NCBI GenBank assembly: GCA_020746835.1
Contig: JAGPNK010000017.1
Location: 62,001-126,000, forward strand
DNA: 64,000 nucleotides
Direction of reading: 5' to 3'
From: Stachybotrys elegans
Lineage: Eukaryota; Ascomycota; Sordariomycetes; Hypocreales; Stachybotryaceae
The number at the start of each line of letters is the position of its first letter. The first letter of the stretch is position 1. Below the pieces are notes generated by a model. That model had not been told where the DNA came from and did not search any database. It saw only the letters and a program-made list of their open reading frames with translations. Positions 19,584-32,700 of this stretch are shown piece after piece. Position numbers and translations under genes: made by a program.

Positions 19584-20486
19584 TCAAAACTTCTCTACAT
19601 AGGGTCTCAAGTCAATCTCCTGGGTAAAGGCAGAGCGATGCTGTGTGTGAAGATGCCAATAGCTCTCTGCGATCTGTTGTACATCTGTTAGCTTAAGATG
19701 TATCGCTGCTCACAAGTGTACCTACCGCTTCTGGTTTCATAATTGCATCCTCGACAGTAGATGAGGAGTAGGAACGAGATCGAGGCGTGTCAATGACTCC
19801 ATCTATGATGGCGTGCGCAACGTGGACACCTTGCGGACCGAACTCTCGAGCCAATGACTGGCCGAGTGCCCGCAGAGCGAATTTTCCCGCAGCAAATGTG
19901 CCGAACCTTGCAGAACCTCTAACCGATGCTGTGGCACCGGTGATGATCAAGGATGGAGGATGGGGAGAAGTCGGAACCGACTCGAGAAGCAAAGGAAGAG
20001 CCTTTTGCGCCAGCGTGAAGAAAGCACCCCTGCGGTTGACATTAGCGCATGTTTCCAAGCTGGAGGATGATCATGATAAGCCATACGCCGATGCATGGAA
20101 CCCCTCGTCCAATTCCTCTCGTGTAAGCTCTAAAAATGGCTTCCTCGCGAAGCCACCGTTGACATTGAATACGGCTGCAGCAAGCTTACTGTTCGGCAAT
20201 TCTTTCGCGATGGTTTCGAATGCCGACGTGAGCGACTCGGGATTGGATACATCGGATGTAATGCCAATGGCTTGACCTCCAGCCTTTTGGATCTCCGCTA
20301 CCGTATCCTGGTAGTTCTCGGGTTTCCGGGCGAGTAGCACTACGGCATATTCTTTGGCGAATCGGATTGCTGTGGCGCGGCCTAACAAATATGTCAGTGG
20401 TCATCCCGACCGATCCGCCTAGAGGGGTCACTACCGGTGCCAGGGCCAACGCCTGCGACAATTGCAAAGAATGGACGGGGGCTCAT
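19584..20486 (-). CDS. SDR-family oxidoreductase with Phe in place of the catalytic Tyr
   Basis: Four exons (20486-20435, 20381-20087, 20029-19726, 19673-19584) give 246 residues. The first exon ends in GVGPGTG, the dinucleotide-binding loop, and continues as RATAIRFAKEYAVVLLAR after splicing. Later come SLIITGATASVRG and GTFAAGKFALRALGQSLARE, where the active-site YxxxK reads FAAGK. The last two exons join as MKPEA-IAESYWHLHTQHRSAF and end in DLRPYVEKF. This subfamily is widespread in fungi and usually has no known activity. Loss of the Tyr hydroxyl suggests weak or altered catalysis, or a binding role. Confidence 0.88.
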
Positions 20487-21713
20487 GATGGATTTACGGC
20501 AAGGCTATGTGAAGAAAGTCACAATGAGTTGAAGTGGCTTCAGGGTCGTTGACCTTGTAATAAATATATCTGCAGGTGCGGGGTGGAATTGTCAGCGTGA
20601 CGTGCTCGAGAGCCCCGATGCCGTGGCAGCCAGCGTAGGTGTGATTTGTCAGGCGCGGAGATTGTAATAAGCATTATTATCCCACCATCAAAGCACGCAA
20701 GATGGCACCATTCGGGATCACGGGAGATAGTGGCCAGTCACCACCAGGACCCCAATGAGGCGAGTTTCGATGCTGTCACCAGAACGTGTCTGTTATTTTG
20801 TACGTTTTGTATAGTGTAGGCGAGCTAAACGGAAAGCCACGCGATGTTCCATTCACTGCAGGAGAATACTCCGCGCCTAGGTTACATATGTTGTAAGCTG
20901 CCAGACGGAACATAATAATATCATTTGTAATCCTTGTTAAGAAAGCTTATGATTCCGGTTCTTCCGGCCATGTGCAGCGAACCGTAGGAAGAGACAAGCA
21001 CCAGCATTCACTCGGCATAACATCAACCGAACGCGTCCAATCTACCACGTTGGTCCATTGTCACTCCTGATCTTCATGGGGTACGCGTGTATGCGCACCT
21101 CAAGCAATGCCGAAGACACCAAATGTTAGTTGTTTATTGGGCTGAAACCCTCTGGAACATTCGGCATCCTCCAAAGAGCACCATGATGACGTCCAGCACC
21201 GGCTAACAATGGGCCATCGCCTGACTAGAGCAATCTATCGCGGGGCTGCACCGATGCCTAATTAACCGAATACCTGATTAACTGAGTAGTTTGGCAGACG
21301 AAGCTGGGGAAACCCTGTCAACTTCCCAGCCACATGTTTAATATCGTGACGTTGGGTAGGTTGATGGTGGCACTAGGGCCCCAACTCAGCACCAAGTGGG
21401 CTGTGTTATTGCACTGCAAAGCTCTGGCCAGCTTCTACCCCTGACTAGAAGCCATGACGGCCCGACGACAATTCGTTCCGGCCTTGGTCGATCTGGGCTT
21501 TGGAGGGGGGTTTCTTCGCATCGCCAGGCTTCGGCAGCCTCACCTGTCCAAATCGCTGTGGGACTTTGAGCACAGAACTCCGCGAGTAGAAAATGAGATG
21601 GCTGGGACTGGTCAAGAAATGCTCAACTATTTATCAACACAATGGTTCTGTTCAAGTCATCTTGTAACTTCACACAAGACCAATTCCAAAGTTCATTTCT
21701 TTACTTCGTCACA
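20487..21713. other. gene-less interval
   Basis: 1.2 kb between the SDR gene and the Rossmann-fold gene, whose starts face each other. No convincing coding region is present; the frame at 21454-21747 has no homology I recognise. The region should hold both promoters. Confidence 0.5.
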
Positions 21714-22466
21714 ATGGTTCTACCAGTATTGGTGTTGGGCGCGTTGAGCTCGGCGGGGAGCTGCCTTCTAAGAGAACTGTTGTTCCGCAAGCAGCCAGTC
21801 ATTGCACTTGTTACCGACCCGGGAAGAGTACCAGCTGATCTTTGGGCAAGCCCACTCCTCACAGTACGTGTTCAAAGGTCCCGTCCTATGACAGTTTGGC
21901 TTACATGTTTCGTTCAGCTAGTACAAGGGGAGATCACTAATGAGGAAGCCCTTGCGAAAGCAATGGGACCGTGTCTGGCCGTCTTTTCCCTCCTGTCTCC
22001 CAGCTTCAGGACAAGAAAGCTGGACCCCTCACATTACTCCGATATATACCGAGACCACATCTTCCCAACCATGCGGAAATATGGCATCCGCAGAATCATT
22101 GCCATCGGTAATATCTGCATCGCCCGTCCGAATGATCAGGACACTCTCATGCCTCGTGTGCTTCGAGGCTCACTCAAACTCCTCGCACGATCGATGTATC
22201 AAAATACACAGAACCTGGCGCGTACATTCGAGGAGGAAGGCGATGAACTCAAGTGGACACTTGCCAGGGTATCCCTAGTTCCCACAGAGCTAGAAGAGGA
22301 AGAGTGGAAGATCAGCCGAGACGAAGAGTTATATGAAGGAAATCTTGGAGACAAGGGATGGGGGTTCATTACACCGACGGCAGCCATGACCAAATGGATG
22401 GTTGATAATATCTGGGGAAGCCAGTGGATCAGCGAGATGCCTGCATTAAGCGCTCATGTCCATTAA
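21714..22466 (+). CDS. NAD(P)-binding Rossmann-fold protein (NmrA/epimerase-like)
   Basis: Two exons, 21714-21863 and 21918-22466, give 232 residues after removal of a 54-nt intron (GTACGT, CTTAC branch, TTCAG). The intron keeps the frame open, but splicing gives the better sequence SPLLT-LVQGEITNEEAL. The N-terminus VLPVLVLGALSSAG is a Rossmann strand-loop, with the usual GxxGxxG relaxed to GALSSAG. IRRIIAIGNICIAR and LKWTLARVSLVP resemble the later strands of atypical SDR/NmrA-like proteins. The start chosen is the ATG directly before the Rossmann strand rather than one 24 codons earlier. Function is unknown: such proteins can be reductases or redox sensors. Confidence 0.8.
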   Translation: MVLPVLVLGALSSAGSCLLRELLFRKQPVIALVTDPGRVPADLWASPLLTVRVQRSRPMTVWLTCFVQLVQGEITNEEALAKAMGPCLAVFSLLSPSFRTRKLDPSHYSDIYRDHIFPTMRKYGIRRIIAIGNICIARPNDQDTLMPRVLRGSLKLLARSMYQNTQNLARTFEEEGDELKWTLARVSLVPTELEEEEWKISRDEELYEGNLGDKGWGFITPTAAMTKWMVDNIWGSQWISEMPALSAHVH

Positions 22467-22918
22467 GCAACTTGGGTTGCGTCAGATATCACGATATCGT
22501 AGACATTTGTAAATTAGCTCAAATACTGTACATAAAGGTCATTGGAGGACATGACTGACTGTATCATCAATTTGCACTTGTTGGTCTAGTGAAAATAAAA
22601 CTGCCTCCATGACATGGCAGTTTACCCCAACATCATTTCTGGAATCAGAACTCAACACATCAAAGGAAGCGGCAAACCCCGAACATCTATCCACTCGGAG
22701 TTCCCTCAAAAGTAGGGCACAACAGTGATCTGATCAACGTCCTGGGTATCTGTATAGGATTGAGGGGGTCTTACACCTTAAAGCACGTTTTTCAAAGCAC
22801 TGGTGGTTTTAATTTGAGTCATTCATCAGTCATCAATAACCATGTAGGTGGAAGAACTGCTATCGAGGCATCCTGTCCAGTAACATATGACCGATGTTCT
22901 TGCCTTCATCTCATTGCG
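22467..22918. other. convergent intergenic region
   Basis: 452 bp between two convergent genes. I see no gene, only probable 3' untranslated sequence. Confidence 0.45.
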
Positions 22919-24707
22919 TTACACATCTCGCTTCAGCTCCATTTCCTGAACACCACTGCGCTCCTCCTCAGCCATTCGCTGCTTTTCGTCATAGGCCATA
23001 TCCTTCTGGTCAGCGTCCTTGTTACCGTGAAGCCCGATCCTGTACCAGGGCAGATCAAACAGACGGTCCATAGACTCAAGCGAGCGACCGCTAGTCTCTG
23101 GGACGAAGAACCAGACCCAAGCGCCGCCGACAATAGTAACTGCAGCAAAGCACCAGAACGTGCCCTTGGGGGAGATGCCACCGTCTACATTAGGCAATAG
23201 CATGTTAGGTACAGCCCTAGAGTTACCATACTGGTTCGCAAAGTGCAGCGTCATAGCCCAGGAAGTAGCCAGGGCTCGGATACGCAGAGGGAACAACTCA
23301 GCAGTAAGAAGGTACTGCATCGAGTTCCAGCCAAGAGCCCAACCAAAGCCAGAGACGTAAATCATTGCAATAGCACCGCGGCTGGCTCCCTTCTGATGGT
23401 CTGGCAGGACGAAGTCCTCAACAACTCCCAGCTCAGGCACAGCCGTCAGGAAGGCAGCAACGTAGATCATAGCAAGCGACTGAAGGGTGATACCAGTCAA
23501 CAGCGCGCGCTTTCGGCCGATGACATCGACAAGGAAGAGGGCACACATCAATGCCGCAAACAGCTTGACTAGACCGAATACCGCAGTAACCAGCAAGCCC
23601 TCTTCACTTCCGGTGATTCCGAGGATAGCGAAGAGATCAGGGGCATAAAGCGTAATCGATCCTGCACCGGACCACTGGGAAAGAAACTGGACCATGCTGG
23701 TCAGGTAGATTCTGTAAAGGTTGCTGGGTACAAGGAACATTTCCTTGAAGGATCCGAGCCAACCAACGCCCTTGAGTGCCTCCATCTCGTGGTCCAGTGC
23801 AGCCTGAATGTTGGAGATTTCAGAAACAATGTATTCGCTGTCTGCGGGCTGCTGTCGGAGCCAAGACATGACTTCGGTAGCCTTGTCGGACTTTCCTTGC
23901 TTGACAAGGTAGCGAGGCGATTCATGTTGGAAGATTGAAAGGATCAAGATGATACCCGAGAACATGATGTGAAGGCTGGTAGGAACAAGCCACTGGTTGT
24001 GGCTGCTATCTGGAAGGTTGATATGGCAGCCATAGTTGGTAAAGTATGCCAGAACAATGCCGATGTAGACGGCACCGGTGAAGAAGCAGGTGCAGAGACC
24101 ACGGATAGATGCGGGCGCAATCTCGGCAATGTAGATGGGACTGTGCACCATGTCAGCCAACAGATGTCTTGCAAAGGGTCTCTAACACCACTTACCCAAC
24201 AACAGGAGTCTGTCCAACGCCCAGACCAGCAATGAATCTACCAGCATAGATGGCTCCAAGGTTTCCCTGGGCACCACCAACCATGAAGACGGCGATTCCG
24301 ATGGCCCAGATAGTACAGAGAACCCGCGTCGCCCAGATGCGACCAATACGATCGCAGAGCAAGAATGCACTGCAGAGAATGAGTCAGTTTCTTGTTGGTA
24401 CTTTAGGGGGCAAGGCATTGCGGACTTACATCAGTGCTCCTCCCACTGAACCGATTTGAACCATTGCCGAAACATTGGCCTTGATGTTGGCTTGGTCGAC
24501 AGCATCGTAACTCTCGTAGTCGATGGAAGCCTTGAAGTCGGCCGAGTTGAAGGCGCCGGAGATGAGGCCTTCATCGATACCGCGGGCAGCGCCCAGCAGG
24601 GCGAATGAAATGACGGCAAACCATAGTCTCCAGTTGAAGACACCTTGGGGCTCATCAAGGTCCTTCAGCTTGAAGATGTTCACAGGCTTCTTGACACCAC
24701 CGGCCAT
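22919..24707 (-). CDS. MFS sugar/quinate-type transporter
   Basis: Three exons (24707-24430, 24369-24196, 24140-22919) give 557 residues with about 12 membrane helices. Sugar-porter signatures are present: CDRIGR (restored by splicing), AGRFIAGLGVGQTP, PIYIAEIAPASIRG, ESPRYLVKQGK, VDVIGRKRALL, TAELFPLRIRALAT and the final VPETSGRSLESMD. It is a plasma-membrane proton-coupled sugar or polyol/quinate transporter; the substrate cannot be assigned. A TATAAA element lies at 24838-24843 on the minus strand, about 131 bp upstream of the ATG. The gene converges on the Rossmann-fold gene. Confidence 0.93.
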
Positions 24708-26823
24708 GTCTGTGGATTGATGCTTCGCTCCCTTGTTATGAATTGAACTGCTAGGGAAAGCAAGCGACCTTGGGGCGGAGGATAAGAGAGCACTGGTGGG
24801 TGGTAGACGTAGATGAAAAGCAGCTTGGAAGGGCACATTTATACCCTCATTTCTTCCCTGGGCATCGCCCTTCTCTCCCCCACGCATCTCGTACCCCGGC
24901 TTCTGGGGATAAGGCTAAGGTCAACTAAGGCGGAGGCCTCAACCTGGGGGAGTGGCAACGCCAGCATCAGCTGCCTGCTGGGTGAATATCCCGCAGGATA
25001 TTTGCTCGCTCCCTAGCGAACCGGACCTCTTGACCCCCACAACTTAATAATGTTTAATGCTCGCGACTAATCCATGGTCGCATCCGACACGAGGAGCCCC
25101 TCACCACCCTCCCTCTCTTGTCAATACTCAAAACCCCGATGGGCTTGCAGACAAAATAGCCTACCCTTACTGGGTAAAAGGTTTGTGGTGTTCCTGAGGA
25201 TGAGATGTTCAATATCATATTGAGCCATCACGGGACAAATAGCAGAAGATTTCACAGCAGGTCTTTGCTCTCTGTGATTATTCTGCAGAACACTGCACAA
25301 CAATTAGCTAGTCGGTGATATGCCAGTCTGGTCACGAGGCTCTCTCGGACAAGTTCCGTGCGTAAATTTGTGGATGTTGTCTGTATTAAGGTAACAGTTC
25401 CCTCTCTCTAGGCTGAAAAGTTAAAACTGTGGTTCTGGAGAACCTCACGGTTCCAATTTCTGGCCTCCTCGGACCATGTCTAATCGGCAAACCGGCACGC
25501 TGTTGTCATACTCGAACCATGGACACTAGCCTGTATAGCTGATCCATGCCATGACGGGCATCATGGGGCTCCATCAGACACGGCCGAGGCTCAATCTTTA
25601 TCCACTTGGATGGGTCACTAGCTTTTTCTTGCACTCGGATTGTCCCCGAGAAATCGGCCAGTGAGTGATAACAACGGGAGAGAAACCAGGGGCCTTGGCA
25701 CGGAGCCAGGCCGAGCTTGACTCACACGAGTTAAGCTTTGTAAGAGTTTCCAGCTCACCGGCCCCGGCCTTGGCTCGGTCGGGCCTCCACGATTTCAATA
25801 CAATTTCCCCACGGAGATAAAGTATGCTTAATCTCGAGACGCTGGCCCCAAGTCGCAATTAAGAGCAGCACCAGAAAGCCGTCCCACTTTCTCATGGGTA
25901 CTTCAATGAAGCAAGGATTGCAGCATCCGAAGATTGCCAAACCCGCCCCTATCTCCTCCCCTCCCAGCTCGCGTATCTGTATGAAGTGAGGCCTATCTCA
26001 ACATAATGGGAGAAATTTGGCTTTGCAGTGCTGGGGTGATGCTTCTGGCCAGAGCAGACTAGTGGAAGCTTCCAACGTGATGTGGATTTGAACGTCGCAT
26101 ACCAAGTTTGAACAATATTTGGGTGGACTATCCCATTCCACTTCTTCTAAAGTACGGAGTAATCTGTTAGCGAAGGGTGTCATGATCGCAGTTGGCTAGC
26201 CAACTCTCGCACTTGTGATTTCGGCATCATGAGAAAGATACGTGAGGCATGACCTACCCTATAGGTGTCCAGGCCGGTTCTACATAAGGTTGGCGTGGGT
26301 AAAGTAGTTGAGCATGCGAAGAAAGAGTTGGTGATTTCTTTTCAATATGCACATCACGGCTAAGATATAAGGTGCGTATCGCCGAATGCATCACGTGTGA
26401 TTTGCCTTGTTCAGTCATCTCAAAGTCCGCCTTTTCTGCCAAAAATGTGGCTGCCTGGAAAGCCTGTGTGGATACGCGTAAGTGTAGATAAGACGTCGTG
26501 AATAGGCCAGACAGAACGTCTGCTTACCAAACAGACGTTCTTGTCCATTCAAAGCGAACCCAATTTCAGGAACTTGCTGAAATGGGATTTTAGAACTATC
26601 ATCAATCTTTCAACTCTACTTCATGGATCCAGAGCGGCTGTGATTTCTTACGCATTAAGAAAGGCCTTCCAACAACCTGGTCTGAAACAGGCTTGGCCAC
26701 GAGCATACGGCGTGCCTTATTATCGCACGATGCGAAATTATCTTGTGCTTTTAAGAAACGAGGTTTTCAGATAGGGATGCGTTACGGGATAAACAATTTC
26801 ATTGACTATAAGTATCATCAATA
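24708..26823. other. gene-less interval (promoter of the transporter, then nothing clear)
   Basis: The left part holds the transporter promoter with its TATAAA (24838-24843) and a CT-rich leader. The remaining two kilobases contain only short overlapping open frames without domains. The RNase H gene ends at 26824 on the minus strand. Confidence 0.5.
24838..24843 (-). promoter_or_regulatory. TATA box of the MFS transporter
   Basis: TATAAA on the minus strand, 131 bp upstream of the ATG at 24707, at a usual distance for a fungal core promoter. Confidence 0.5.
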
Positions 26824-27858
26824 CTAGATTGGTACACCCATGACCTCTACCCATCCTTCAGGAGCTTCCTCAATTTCGGCAGCCCTCTTTGCGTGTTCAT
26901 CAACGAGCTCATTCCATTCACGTGGGATCTTCCAGAACCGGACAGCCATGCCATTACCGTGTGCCCTCTCGCACTCTCCCAGGAGTACTTCCCACAAGTC
27001 TTTATTCTTCACGCTCATATAGCCTCCCTCCCTGCTTCTGCTTCGTGTCTTCCAATTATTCCGCACCCAGGTCTTAGACCACCGCGTCGAGCCTTCCACT
27101 ACATATTCAGAGTCGGTAGCGATGACGACTGTGTGGAAGCCCTCGCCCGGCCAGTGTCGGGAGCGGAGGGCGGCGATGACAGCCCGCAGCTCAGCCCGGT
27201 TGCTGGTTTGCATGCCATCATCACCCCAAGGACCCTGCTGTTCGAGGCGGCCAGAGACGACAACCCGGTTGCCCTCATGATTCAAACCCTGAAAAAATGC
27301 CCAGCCTGCCCTCGGATTGGCTTGGCCGTTGTTGAGACACGCCCCGTCGGTCATAAGAAGGAGGATAGAGTTATCGCTGGGATACGTGTACCTGCGGGCA
27401 CGGGTTATCAGAATGCATGCATGATGCAGTAAAGAATCGAGGGAGCCTTACCTGGTCGCTAAGATGTGACGTCTCCTGCCGCTAAACAGCTCCAGTGGCG
27501 GCTGCGTATTGGCCCGAGGTTCAAACGTAGTGGGAAACACGATGCCTGTGCCCCTAATCATGTCATGTCCGACGCGAAAGGCAGATGGGGGGGGAATATT
27601 GGGCAAATTGACTTCGTCCTTGAAGTCTTTGTTATCCGCGCGTTCTTCGTCATCCTCAGCATCTTCGTCATCTTCGTCATCTTCACCCAGGACGTCTTCC
27701 ATAAAGCTATAATCGGTGCAGCATTTACCACAGGTCACTAATCCGTGGGGACCACAGACAAGTCTACCGTCCGGCAGCTCACATGGGCCTTCTTCGTCAT
27801 CGCTGCTGCTGTACCCGAGCGGTATGAGGCCCTGGGCGAGGTAGTATCCGCGAGGCAT
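26824..27858 (-). CDS. ribonuclease H (type 1) with Cys-rich and acidic N-terminus
   Basis: Two exons, 27858-27452 and 27391-26824, give 324 residues; splicing across GTAAGG...CGCAG yields HILATR-YTYPSDNSILLLMTDGA. The C-terminal half is an RNase H fold that cuts RNA in RNA-DNA hybrids using two metal ions: Asp in MTDGACLNNG, Glu in SNRAELRAVI, Asp in IATDSEYVVEG and Asp in ELVDEHAKRA. The N-terminal half is unusual: a Cys/His cluster LVCGPHGLVTCGKCCTDYSF that could bind zinc, followed by an acidic run (DVLGEDDEDDEDAEDDEE). A lineage-specific nuclear accessory RNase H is one reading; a domesticated element-derived domain is another. Confidence 0.9.
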
Positions 27859-28569
27859 CGTGAGGCTTCTGTTCTCTGCGGGGTTGTTGTTGCAAGGTTT
27901 TGTGTACGACTCAAATGACGGTCAAGCGTTGGCCAGGTAGGCCTAGCCGGAGCCGGAGCATAGTGTTTGTCCGTGGTCTATCGTCATGTGGCGTGTTGTG
28001 GCTGTTGTCACACGTGAAGATGTTGATTATGACCTGTCAGTGCAAGCCAAGGATCCAGCTTCTAGAGTCTGTTTGGGCTTTTGCTATTGGACAAGATGTG
28101 ACCCTAGAGCCGGTCCTGAACAAAATGGGGTTTGCCCGACGATGACAGAATCCACCATGCTCCAAGACTCCATTATATGTACGTGCGTCTCATATAATAG
28201 TTGGCAAGATGTAATGAGCCGTTCTGTCTACGTACGCTTCTCGGGATTGTAGCGCAGGATGGTTGCCAGCATACTCATCAGTCTCGCGGGTTTCTCGGAC
28301 ATTACTCGCGTTCAGTGATAGGTGAATCCCTGCAGTTATTCACATCGTGGGGCGCGATGCTCTTGGTTCCGCGCCAAGGCATCACGGGGTTGGTTTCGCT
28401 CAAACCTCGGTTCAAGATAACCTATCTTACTCGCATAAACCGGCGGATGCCTAGAATAGACCCCGCCGAATGGGAGTAACATATATTTGGGCCATGTCTT
28501 TGCCATTTTTTATTCAGGATCTTCCATTGCACTTATCACAGCCATCTCGCAAATTACCACGTCAAGGCC
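27859..28569. other. gene-less divergent interval
   Basis: 0.71 kb between the divergent RNase H and SRPBCC genes. Open frames at 27900-28480 have no recognisable features. Both promoters should lie here. Confidence 0.45.
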
Positions 28570-29130
28570 ATGGCAGTCACCGTGTCTAAACAGATCGAAA
28601 TCTTGGCTTCGCCAGCCAAAGTCCGTTCCATTGTGCGCGCAACCATCCAGGAAACAATGAAGACAAAGCTGATGACGAGGATAGTTTTTGGAATTTCAGG
28701 AATATAAGCAATGGCAACAAGGTTGGGCCATTGACCTCCCTACCACTGCAGCCAACGGAGCCGAATTGAAGGCTGGCGATCGCCTCAAAGTCAGCATGAA
28801 TGGCATGAACTTTCCTACCACAGTCATCGTGCGTGTTCACAAGAATAACTCTTCACCCTCCGGAGTCTAATGTCTCTCCAGGAAAACTCGCCCGATGTGT
28901 TTGGATGGAAAGGCTCACTGGGACCCCTCTTCTCCGGTCAGCACTACTTTCAGTTCAACCCAAGCCAGCAAAACCCCGGAGGAACCACATTCGTACAGAA
29001 AGAAGACTTTGGCGGCATCTTGACGACAATGCTATCGCCCTTTGTCCACTACTTCAAACTACAAGACCGCCCTAACGTCGGCTGGGAAACATTTAATGCC
29101 GATCTTAAGCGACAGGCTGAAAAGAAATAA
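28570..29130 (+). CDS. small SRPBCC/START-like fold protein
   Basis: Three exons (28570-28632, 28685-28828, 28882-29130) give 151 residues. Both introns use GTGCG donors and are 52-53 nt long. The joined protein reads MAVTVSKQIEILASPAKVRSI-FLEFQEYKQW, then GDRLKVSMNG, FGWKGSLGPLFSGQHYF and GWETFNADLKRQAE. This is the ligand-binding helix-grip pattern of fungal SRPBCC ('polyketide cyclase/dehydrase-like') proteins, which are often near metabolic genes, but none is adjacent here. It has no signal peptide, and a ligand cannot be predicted. Confidence 0.8.
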
Positions 29131-29736
29131 GGGAAAATTTTACGTTTTGCGAGGACCGTCTGAAGGCGATCAGACCTCGCGACTGGAAGATGAATTCGTC
29201 GTTTGCGTCGTCAAAGATTGCAATGGCACCGGCCTGGGGTCCGCGTACCGTGACGAGCAGCGGGCCTGAAACAAGAGCATTTCCTCCATTCCAAGCCTTG
29301 CCTGTTCAGCCGTTGATCACGAACACTGCCATGACCTATCGGAATGCAATGCCACGAATTTAATCTTTGGGGATATCAATGCTTCGTGATAGCGCAAGCC
29401 GAGTGCGATTACGCGGTACTTCTTCTCAATTTCAGCGGACTTGGGTTTAGTCCATGAAGAAACCGTCGAGGGTAGAAGGCAGGGAGGCTGTATACATATA
29501 TCTTTAATAATTCGATACCCAAGTATTAGCCGATTGCGTTCCCTGTGGTTCCAAGGGTTTTGTTGCTATGGACAAAGGTCATGTCGGGTTAAGATCCACA
29601 TTCCGTCCATCACTCGGGTAGCTGCTGAGACAAGGGGCGGCGCGATCCGTCGCTCCATGGTGACCAGGATTCTAGCTTAGTTGCTGGTTTTCTTCGTGGC
29701 AAAGCTGCTTTCGAGGTATTCCTGCAATGCTTCGCT
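29131..29736. other. gene-less interval
   Basis: 606 bp upstream of the giant wall-protein gene. I see no coding region; its right part is probably that gene's promoter. Confidence 0.4.
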
Positions 29737-32700
29737 ATGGTTGCGGCCATGAAGCTCCGCGGCCATGCATCATTCGCCTTGCTTTGGGTTGGTGCTTGGG
29801 CATTACCACCGTCATACGCGCCAGGAGAGCCTCGATGTCCACCCAAGCAAAGGACGATAGAGCTCCAAGTAGCAGAGGTGGTGTATGATGTTCCAGTGAT
29901 TCTGAGCGCCTTGGTGGCCAAAAACACTGTGATCACCCTTGACACCAGCTTGACTCTCAGCATTACAGATGCTCCTCGTATGCTGGTAACAGAATTCAAC
30001 TCATTGCGAACATCAACAACCACATTGACAAGGTATGCATGGAACCTTCTTGCATAATCACCCTGACATGGAGCAGGGTTCACACAAAATCCCTGCCGCC
30101 GGATGATGCCCACAAACTCTTCTGCATGTGTCCGGAAAGAGCTTCGCAGATATACTCCAAACAGGAGACTGGAAGCCCTGCAAATACGTACGATGTATTT
30201 CATCCAGTGGAAGAACTATTGAATGGCTTCTTCCACAACTGTACAATTCGAGAAATGCAGTCTGGCTACGACACTCATGACTGTTCGGGGGTTGGGGAGT
30301 ATGCTACTGGTATTCCTGACCAGACTTACGATGGAGTATCAACGAGTCCGACGATCACCACCAGGCCAGATCTGGGGTCTATGCCATGCAATCTGGCTGG
30401 CGGCTGCTGGGTAACAGAGCTTCATTCGCCAGAGATTTTGTCTGTGGCATCACCCCCAGAAATCGTTAAAATCACACACGTGTTCTACGAAGAGAAGGTG
30501 TCGATAACACATCACAAGAGTCTGGGTGTGCCAAGTCATGTAACTGGCACACAAGAATGGAAAGCATCGGCTCAGCACGAGAACTCCACAACATCACATG
30601 CTTCGGATTCTGTGAGCAGACCCAACAGAACATGGACAGTCGAGCAACCTCAAAAACATGGCATTACAAGCGAGTGGGACTCAGCCGTGCCTTTTACAAT
30701 AATCGGAATTCTGGAAGAACCCGCAATCACTGGCAATCTCCCATACACTCAACGAAGCCCACTCGTGGATGTGTCCAGCAGGCCGACATTGGAATCGCAT
30801 GGGATCACAACCACTGCAAGAGCTCACACCTCATCCTTCGAAGCGACGACATTCCTCTCCGGAAATGCGAGTTGGACATTTTCTGGTAGCACTGAGAGAG
30901 ATCCAACGGGCGGTATCGTCAAACAGACTACAATACAGCAAGTTATCTCCTCCAACAGCAACTCTGGTCTGCTGTCTGCTTCACCCACGACGGGTTTATC
31001 CACCGTGTCAGGGTATTCAGTCACAACGAGTGGCTATGCAATTACGGAGAGCGCTGTCTCTTATGTTGGTTCGTCTGATTCTATCAGGCCAGATGTCTTG
31101 ACCAGGGAGACAATGTATTCGACTACCTCGCAGAGGCTGAGAATTTCCTCCAGCCAGTCATCCAGCATCACTATGATGCCCATTAACACGCAGGACATGT
31201 CGACTTCAAGCCCCTCTCCTCCCTCTATAACAAGTTCCACCGAACCATTTAGCGAGGAAAATGTGCAAACGAGTTCACTATCACCGACATCAGCCGCTGA
31301 GACTAATGGTGACCCGACCTCAGACAAGAACACCTCTGACATCTCTTCTACGACTCAGCACCCCAGCTCCCTCCACAATACAAGCACCTATCCAGAGGCC
31401 ATCGAATCGTACCATGAGAGCTCAGAAGCCCCCAGTAACTCATCAAGCACTATCCGGAGCGACACAGGCGACACGTACTCGGCATCACTCACGTTGGATC
31501 AGCCATCAAGCGAAGGCTTCGAGAACATAGACACAACCACAGACGCACCAACGCTTTCAACAACAGGTATTTGGACAGCCTGGGAGACAAACTGGTCGCT
31601 TTCAAACAAAGAGAGCAGTGCAGCACCATCCGAAGGAAGCAGCCCAATATTTGTATCATCAAGCTTGATGCTCGGTCAAACCGAGACAGTGTCAATCTCT
31701 GCAACTGCTCAAAGGCCAAGCACCACCTCCGTCTCAACACTGAGTTTCCCTGCCACCGCACAAAGTGAGGCATCTACGGATTCATCAGATACTTTCAATA
31801 GCCTTGACACGAGCTACTTATTTGTCCCTACTCTCACCAGCAGCGAAACGTCGTACTCGAGCCCGGAGACGGGAGAGTCAGGAGCTTCAGGTTCATCGGG
31901 ATATTCCGAAACAGCCTCGCTTAGTACCTTTCAATTAGAATCAACAGTGAATATAAATCCCGGGAACGATACGACTGCCTCGGTAGGATCTATCACCACA
32001 ACGCCATCATCCTTAGACTTAGGCACCACAACGTCAAAAATTTTGCTGGAGGTCAGCGCATCAACTACCACCGACAGTCCTCGAAGCTCATCTTCAATGA
32101 CTGGAGAAAATGGATCCTATTCTTCATCAAGTGTTGCTAGTGCCGCAGACTCTTCTATGAGAACATCCGATACGGTTGAGGCGTTTACTTCTACCTCTTC
32201 ATCAGCGGGTTCAAGTCCTGCAAATTCAAGCGTCAATTCATTTTCAAGCTATACAGACTCAATATCCGCCTCTAAAACTACAATGGAAGCACCATCTTCG
32301 CCACAAATGGAATCTTCCAGCACTACTTGCTGTGGAACTACTGATGATACGAGCGGCTCATCTCAGGAATGGAGTGGTACATTGAGCACACCAAGCACAG
32401 AATCATCATCCTCGTACACGATGTCTCTATCCAGCCATGAGGATCTAGCCATCACGTCATCAATGATCAACATGTCTTTCACAACGCCCTCAGTCACAAG
32501 CATACCGAGTTCGTCGGATGTTACCAGTGACATCACAACAATCAGCACTCAACCAGAAGGCGCAGAAGACTCTACATCAGCCTCAAGGGAAGAAGAATCG
32601 GCGGTATCGAATACTATTCTATCCTCAACCTTTACTTCTACGACTTCTCTCTTTTCAACTACCGAGGTTAATTCTCGAGATCCGTTGACGCCTCAGAGCT

